From Psychrobacter sp. JCM 18903 (GTDB lineage: Bacteria > Pseudomonadota > Gammaproteobacteria > Pseudomonadales > Moraxellaceae), in the NCBI RefSeq assembly GCF_000586475.1, contig NZ_BAWJ01000004.1, positions 1 through 64,000 of the forward strand: 64,000 nt of DNA, read 5' to 3'. The notes under the pieces are model-generated. The model did not search any database. It saw only the letters and a program-made list of their open reading frames with translations, and had not been told where the DNA came from. The translations under genes and the position numbers were made by a program. Below, one piece after another: positions 58,959 through 64,000 of this stretch; position 1 is the first letter of the stretch, and the number at the start of each line of letters is the position of its first letter.

Positions 58959-60076
58959 GTGTTAGTTTGGTTGTTTGGCTGGCTTGGCCAGTATTACACG
59001 CCGTTTTCTGCGGTTTCTTCGTTGACGCTGCGAGCGTTACTCGCGGTCATTACCGCCCTCGCATTTAGCATGTTTTTTGGTGGGCGTGTCATTCGACGTC
59101 TGCGTGCACTGAAATATGGTCAGGCGATTCGCAATGATGGTCCGCAATCGCATTTGGCGAAAACTGGTACGCCGACCATGGGTGGGGTGCTGATTTTAAG
59201 TGCGATTGGCGTGTCCACCTTACTATGGGCGCGTTTGAATAATCCGTACGTTTGGATTTTGCTCATTGTCATGATTATCTTTGGCGCAGTCGGCTGGGCA
59301 GATGATTGGCTAAAAATTAAGTATAAAGATCCCAAAGGCTTAATTGCTCGTAAGAAATACTTTTGGCTCTCTATGGGTGCTTTGTTCGTCGGTGTGTCTT
59401 TGTATTATATCGCCACCTTGCAGCCAGATATCGCGACCACGCGTGAGATGCAGGATTTGCTGCTACCGATTTTTAAAGATTGGATGATTCCTTTTTCGGC
59501 AGTGCCATTTGGTATTGGCTTTATTATCTTTACCTACTTTGTGATTAATGGGGCTTCTAACGCCGTCAACTTAACCGATGGCTTGGATGGTCTAGCGATT
59601 TTGCCTGTGGTCTTGGTCGCGGCAGGTTTGGGCGCGATGGCTTATGTATCAGGTGATGTACGCTTTGCTGATTACTTGCATGTGCCTTATATTGCCTATA
59701 ACTCCGAGGTTCTCATTGTCTGTGGTTCGATGATTGGTGCAGGGCTTGGTTTCTTATGGTTCAACGCCCATCCAGCCCAAGTATTTATGGGTGATGTGGC
59801 GCGCTTGCTCTCGGGGCGATGCTTGGTACGATTGCTGTTATGACCCGCCAAGAAATCGCTTTTGCTATTATGGGCGGTCTATTTGTCGCCGAAGCACTGT
59901 CGGTCATGCTACAGGTTGGCTCGTATAAGCTGCGTAAAAAGCGCGTCTTTCGGATGGCACCATTGCATCATCACTTTGAAGAGATTGGCTGGAAAGAGAC
60001 GCAAGTGGTGGCAAGGTTTTGGATTATTGCCATTATTCTCGTCATCCTTGGGCTCATGACCTTAAAACTGCGTTAA
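58959..60076 (+). CDS. mraY: Phospho-N-acetylmuramoyl-pentapeptide transferase (frame interrupted)
   Basis: Makes lipid I at the inner membrane. Start GTG 58959, three bases after murF. A lost G near 59798 splits the frame; restoring it gives the invariant MraY stretch [19 protein letters not shown], and a 372-residue protein of normal length with ten TM helices. Seen also are the magnesium motif [22 protein letters not shown] and the late [14 protein letters not shown] (His triad). The gene is essential and single-copy, so the break is almost certainly an error in the sequence. Confidence 0.96.
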
Positions 60077-60120
60077 CATAGCCATATCGCTCGAACATTA
60101 ATGTGAATATCATGTATGCA

Positions 60121-60157
60121 AAAGCCATCTCACTTTAGTTGAGGTGGCTTTTTTTGG
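60121..60157 (+). terminator. Terminator after mraY
   Basis: AAAGCCATCTCA / TGAGGTGGCTTT with one G-T pair and a nine-base loop, followed by T5. It ends the division cluster, which therefore lacks murD, ftsW and murG here. Confidence 0.88.
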
Positions 60158-60275
60158 TTGCTGATAGTTTGTTTTTCGCATTTTCTTTCCTGCATTGTTT
60201 ATCGCGCCTTTTATCACGCAGTAAGCCTGAATTTTGTTAAAATGGCAGCCATATTGCGATGACGTTGAGATACTT

Positions 60276-61246
60276 GTGAGCTTATTTATTTGTCCCCTTT
60301 GCCAATCACCATTACAGCCTGCCGCAGATACGTGGCGCTGCGATGGCAGCTTGCACCCAAAACAAACGGCTCATCCATTTGATATAGCACGTCAGGGTTA
60401 TGTTAATTTACTGCCCGTACAACAAAAAAAATCCAAAGCACCGGGCGATAGCCAGCAATCAATCGATGCACGCAAACGGTTTTTAAACGCCGGACATTAT
60501 CAGCCATTGCAGACGCTTATTTGCCAAAAAATGAGGGAATTGTTGGCGAAAAATGAGTCGGTCGCTGATTCAGCAATTGAGCCGATAACTACAAAGGATA
60601 GCAAGGCAATCAATTGGTTGGATATTGGCTGCGGTGAAGGATATTACACGCAGGCAATGGCACAGACAGGCATGGATGCTCTCATCGCCGCAGATATCAG
60701 TAAACCGGCTGTGGTAGAGCTTGCGAAAGCCAGTAAGGTAGCAGGGCGTCTTTGGTATCAGCAAGTTAAAGACAGTGTTACTAATGCGACAGCCAAGTCG
60801 CAGTCATCTATCCGCTTGTTACCAGCGCTGCCCATTTGCCGTTACGCGCGCATAGCATCAATGGTATTAGCAGTATTTTTAGCCCTATCTTGCCAGACGC
60901 GTTCAATGAGGTATTGACTGCAGACGGTTATTTAATCATTGCCAAGCCCGATATCGGGCATCTAGCGACGATGCGCGAAGCGTTATTTGACAACGTCCGC
61001 GAGCATGATTCGGATAAGTTTTTGCATGAATTGGCTCCATATTTCACGCTAATAGGTACGGAGCATGTCAGTACCGAGATGACGTTGTCAGCCGCTGATT
61101 TGGCTGATTTGATGACTATGACGCCTTATGCTTATCGCGCGCTTAATGAAAAAAGACAGGCGCTACTAGCAGCGGTCGAAACAGAATCCTTTACGACGCA
61201 AGCTAAGTTTGTCGTTTATATTTTGCAGAAGACAGCAGCTGAATAG
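60276..61246 (+). CDS. rlmA: 23S rRNA (guanine-745-N1) methyltransferase (frame interrupted)
   Basis: RlmA methylates G745 of helix 35. The protein begins at GTG 60276 with the family zinc finger FICPLCQSPL...WRCDGSLHPK, then HPFDIARQGYVNLLPVQQKKSKAPGDSQ and RFLNAGHYQPL, the SAM motif LDIGCGEGYYT. A lost G near 60803 breaks the frame; restoring it joins AKSQVIYPLVTSAAHLPLRAHSING and the post-motif block FSPILPDAFNEVLTADGYLIIAKP. Joined length is 323 residues. Two segments rich in Ser, Thr and Ala (residues about 95-115 and 160-180) are longer than in E. coli RlmA. Confidence 0.9.
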
Positions 61247-61311
61247 AATGCTTAATGTCATTAGCCCGTTTAGATATGATCAATTGAATTGAGGCACGCC
61301 CTAATAATGGG

Positions 61312-62825
61312 TTATAAAACAGGTCCCATCGTGGCGACAATGTTATTCCAGATTTTATAAGATAACGGCCAGTTTTCAACTTGCTCACGAGTGACCTCTT
61401 CAGAATCAGCGATATACTGGTATTGTCGCTCAACGATATCCGCTGTGAGCGTTTTATCGCTAAACACAATGTTGTTTTCATAGTTCAAATCAAAGCTACG
61501 CAAGTCTAAATTGGTCGAGCCAATCAGACTGATTTCGCCATCGATGGTCAAGGTTTTTGCGTGTAATAGACCGGGTTTATATTCGTAAATATTGACCCCC
61601 GCTTCAAGCAGCTGCCAGTAATAACTGTGCTGGTAGCAGCCACGACTATTGAGTCGTTATTATTTGGGAAAATCATGGTTACTTGTACACCGCGATAAGC
61701 GGTCGCACACAAAATGCTAACGAGCGAATAATCAGGCACAAAATAAGGCGTTGAGATAATCAGGGTTCGTTTTGCCTGACCAATTAAGACACCTAAAAAT
61801 TGTGGCGTGGTGCCGCGTCGTTGGGTAGGACCATCAGAAAAAACCTGTGCCGCAAAGCCATTTGGCGGTGATGTTATTGGTACAGGCTTATCAGTTTCTG
61901 GCTGTGGGGATTTTTGTTGCTTTGGTTGAGGGTCAATAAAATAAGGAAAGCTGTCAAGCGGCGTATCAGGATTTTCAGTCAGCCAATCACTGGCGAACAA
62001 CATCTGATTCTGTGCCACGACCGGTCCTTCGACCCGCAGCATAATGTCTACCCACGGCGCAAATTTTGGCTTTACACGAAACTCAGGATCGGCGCAGTTG
62101 CGACTGCCACAGTAGCCGATTTTGCCGTCAATAACCGTAATCTTGCGGTGATTTCGCAAGTCAATCCGGCTAAACATGAGTACCTTTAAAATATTACTAA
62201 TTGGTAGGGCAACACTGACTTGTACGCCAGCTTCTATCATTTCCTGCCATATCTTTGAGCCGACCATTTTTCGTGAGCCCATACCGTCAACCATTGCTCG
62301 GCATATGACGCCGCGCCTTGCCGCTCGTATGAGCGCTTGAGCAGTATCGATTCCCATACCATCGATTAGCCAAATATAATACAGCACATGAATATGATCG
62401 GTCGCTGCATCAAAGTCGGCAATCATACGTTTGCGCGTCTCAGCCGCATCTGCCATCAGCTCTGCGTGATTGCCCACCGTTGTATGATAGCCAGTTGCAT
62501 TGGCAGAGTAGGCAAAGGCCGCTTGGTATTCAGGCTTGATGGCCTCCGACAAAGTGATGTCATCACCAAGTACTTCAGGACTATGTGCGCTTAATTTATC
62601 AATGATCTCTTTACGTTTGCGCGTAAAATCGCGTCCTAGATGCACCTCACCAAACATCCAATAAATTACAACCCCCAGATAAGGCAAAATGAACAATATC
62701 ACGAGCCAAGCGAGCCGAGCGGGCGAGGTCAGATCATGGCGCGCAAGCACTCGCAAAGAGATCAGTATCAGCAGCATAAAATGAACAGTTAAAAAGATAT
62801 CCAATAGCATAATGCGCTCCATCAT
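61312..62825 (-). CDS. cls: Cardiolipin synthase-type phospholipase D protein (frame interrupted)
   Basis: Condenses phosphatidylglycerol (or PG with PE) to cardiolipin at the inner membrane. Two N-terminal TM helices come first (LTVHFMLLILISLRVLA and a second), then the first HKD motif NHRKITVIDGKIGYCGSRN and the second HAKTLTIDGEISLIGSTNLD. A lost C near 61630 breaks the frame; restoring it gives ATSHSYYWQLLEAGVNIYEY. Joined 504 residues, with a proline-rich linker about 325-345. Which Cls type cannot be fixed from sequence alone. rlmA and cls converge. Confidence 0.9.
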
Positions 62826-62982
62826 TATTATTTTTATTTGCAGTATTTATCAGTGGTTCTTACTGATTATAACGCACTGTAAAATTACCACCGTTTTGAT
62901 TGGTAAAAACAGTAATGCGGCAACGCTAGAGCTATGATATTTAGCAGTAAGCTTGTTCAAACTGATGAAATATACATCACTA

Positions 62983-63776
62983 TCAATACTCTCCTAACAG
63001 CCAGCCACTAACAAAGGCAAAATACTCGCGAAACCAAGCGTTATAACGAATGGATAAAGGCGTGGGACTGGCGACGGTGATCGGCTGTGTATAGCCCTGA
63101 TGTCGCGCAATGCTGGCTGCGCGAATGCTATGAAAATCACTCGTAACGATGGCGATAGGATCAGTGATAGATAGCCCTTTTGCTTCTAACAACGCTCGGC
63201 TGTTAGCGAGGTTTTCTTCCGTACTGGTACTTTTACCTTCTTGTAAAATGCGTTCGAATGGCACGCCATGTGCCTCATGCAAATACGTGGCCATGATATC
63301 GGCTTCGCTACGTGTACGCTGAAAACCAACGCCACCACTGGTCATCACCAAAGCATCTGGTTGTGTCTCGATAAGGGGCACAGCGGTGTCCAAACGCCTG
63401 GCGAGCGTCGGTGTCGGCTTACCTGCAACCGTGCCTGAGCCTAATATAATAATCGCTGCCACTGTCGGTGCAGGCTGCTGGCTAAGCGTAATCTGCTGTT
63501 GTAATGACCAAATAAATAGAGCGAAGCTCAACAACCAAAGTATAAATACAGCCCATAACCCATACCAAAGGCGGTTAAAGCCATAATGTTGCTGCAAAAC
63601 CTGCGTATTGCATGCCAAAACATCCCATGTATGACAAAAACCATGCCGAGTAAAAAAGGTACAACCGAGCCGAAGTTGACTTTACCGACGACCATCAATG
63701 CAACGCAATCGATGATAAGTATGATGCCGATAACAGATAAGAGGCCACGAATAACGGAAATTAAACCTTTAGACAT
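62983..63776 (-). CDS. YdcF/SanA-like DUF218 membrane protein (frame interrupted)
   Basis: N-terminal part has three or four TM helices (LISVIRGLLSVIGIILIIDCVAL and FGSVVPFLLGMVFVIHGMF), then the DUF218 domain: TVAAIIILGSGTVAGKPTPTL, ALVMTSGGVGFQRTRSEADIMATYL, ILQEGKSTSTEENLANS and IAIVTSDFHSIRAASI. A lost G near 63600 (CC at 63600-63601 on the plus strand) splits the frame; restoring it gives AIRRVLQQHYGFNR and a 264-residue protein. The family is linked to envelope and peptidoglycan or ECA functions but its activity is not known. No operon partner visible. Confidence 0.82.
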
Positions 63777-63885
63777 AGTGAAAGACGCTTTTATTCAAGT
63801 GAATGGAGTTTCTGATAGTGGCTTATAAAAGTAGGCGGTAGTGAGGTATGTCTTAACCCATTTTCAACCTTTTTTTAACCTGTCT

Positions 63886-64000
63886 TTATAAAATATAGTG
63901 ATTCTGGACATACTGAATGCACAGTTCATGAAACGCTTGTGCTGGCGGTGAAATCGTTTTATTTGCCAATTTAAAAATACCAATTTGTCTGTCTAAGGCA
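63886..64000 (-). CDS. C-terminal end of a LysR-family regulator (partial)
   Basis: A minus-strand open frame from the right edge to TAA 63886-63888, 38 residues with the pattern LDRQIGIFKLANKTISPPAQAF and HELCIQYVQ. This matches the last strand and helix of LysR-type substrate-binding domains, where 'xxxLSPAAQAFLxxL' is usual. The N-terminal helix-turn-helix lies outside the window. It is on the same strand as the YdcF-like gene, upstream of it, with a 110-base gap. Confidence 0.65.
   Translation of the reverse strand, partial: ALDRQIGIFKLANKTISPPAQAFHELCIQYVQNHYIL

Noticed and set aside
1..64000. CRISPR array, prophage or insertion sequence
   Set aside because: No regularly spaced repeats with unique spacers, no transposase, integrase or phage structural genes, and no terminal inverted repeats with target duplications were seen.

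Overview
The window is a stretch of chromosome from a gammaproteobacterium of the Moraxellaceae, most likely Psychrobacter or a close relative. This rests on the gene complement (yqiA-parE, a pgpA-thiL-nusB-ribH block, an rsmH-ftsL-ftsI-murE-murF-mraY cluster that stops after mraY), a folate-independent methionine synthase of the MesD type next to a DUF1852 gene, and moderate, slightly AT-leaning composition. The species call is inference. I see no prophage, insertion sequence, integron or CRISPR array.

Layout. 1-4.2 kb: tail of an unknown membrane protein, DUF1289 protein, yqiA esterase, parE, PlsC-like acyltransferase. 4.2-8.5 kb: an SDR-fold protein with a degraded active site, a disrupted orphan gene, and a channel-like protein with repeated TM helices. 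8.9-16.3 kb: FKBP lipoprotein, argA, a secreted DUF11-like protein, a patatin lipoprotein, recG and an unlisted 42-residue lysine-rich gene convergent with recG. 16.7-22 kb: RND efflux operon (adaptor and pump) and a YceI-family protein. 22.2-26 kb: methionine cluster (DUF1852, MesD, flavin reductase, TauE/SafE transporter) behind a perfect MetR-type box. 26-28 kb: a LysE-family and an EamA-family exporter. 28-37 kb, all minus: truC, glmS, glmU, pgpA, thiL, nusB, ribH, hisF. 37-41.5 kb: thrB with an extra C-terminal domain, DUF2007 protein, YafJ-like amidotransferase and an AlbA_2/ATPase regulator followed by a GAGAGA-type repeat cluster. 41.5-51 kb: SEC-C protein, YdjM-like hydrolase, acnA, several small proteins, tRNA-Ala and tRNA-Glu, gltX. 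51.5-60 kb: division and cell-wall cluster. 60-64 kb: rlmA, cardiolipin synthase, YdcF-like protein and the end of a LysR regulator.

A dominant property is that about 24 single-site indels interrupt otherwise well-conserved reading frames. Nearly all look like loss of one base in a short homopolymer, and essential single-copy genes (mraY, ftsI, gltX) are among them. In every case restoring one base gives a continuous protein of the expected kind. I therefore read most of them as sequence errors rather than real gene decay, and give the interrupted genes as single features spanning all their frames.

The genes group into envelope synthesis (glmS/glmU supply UDP-GlcNAc; murE, murF, mraY, ftsI use its products; cls and pgpA make phospholipid), translation and RNA maturation (gltX, tRNAs, truC, rsmH, rlmA, nusB), cofactors and amino acids (ribH, thiL, hisF, thrB, argA, MesD) and export (RND, two LysE-family, EamA, TauE/SafE). 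The most biologically interesting part is the MetR-box/DUF1852/MesD/flavin reductase/TauE cluster, whose methyl donor is, as far as I know, unidentified.
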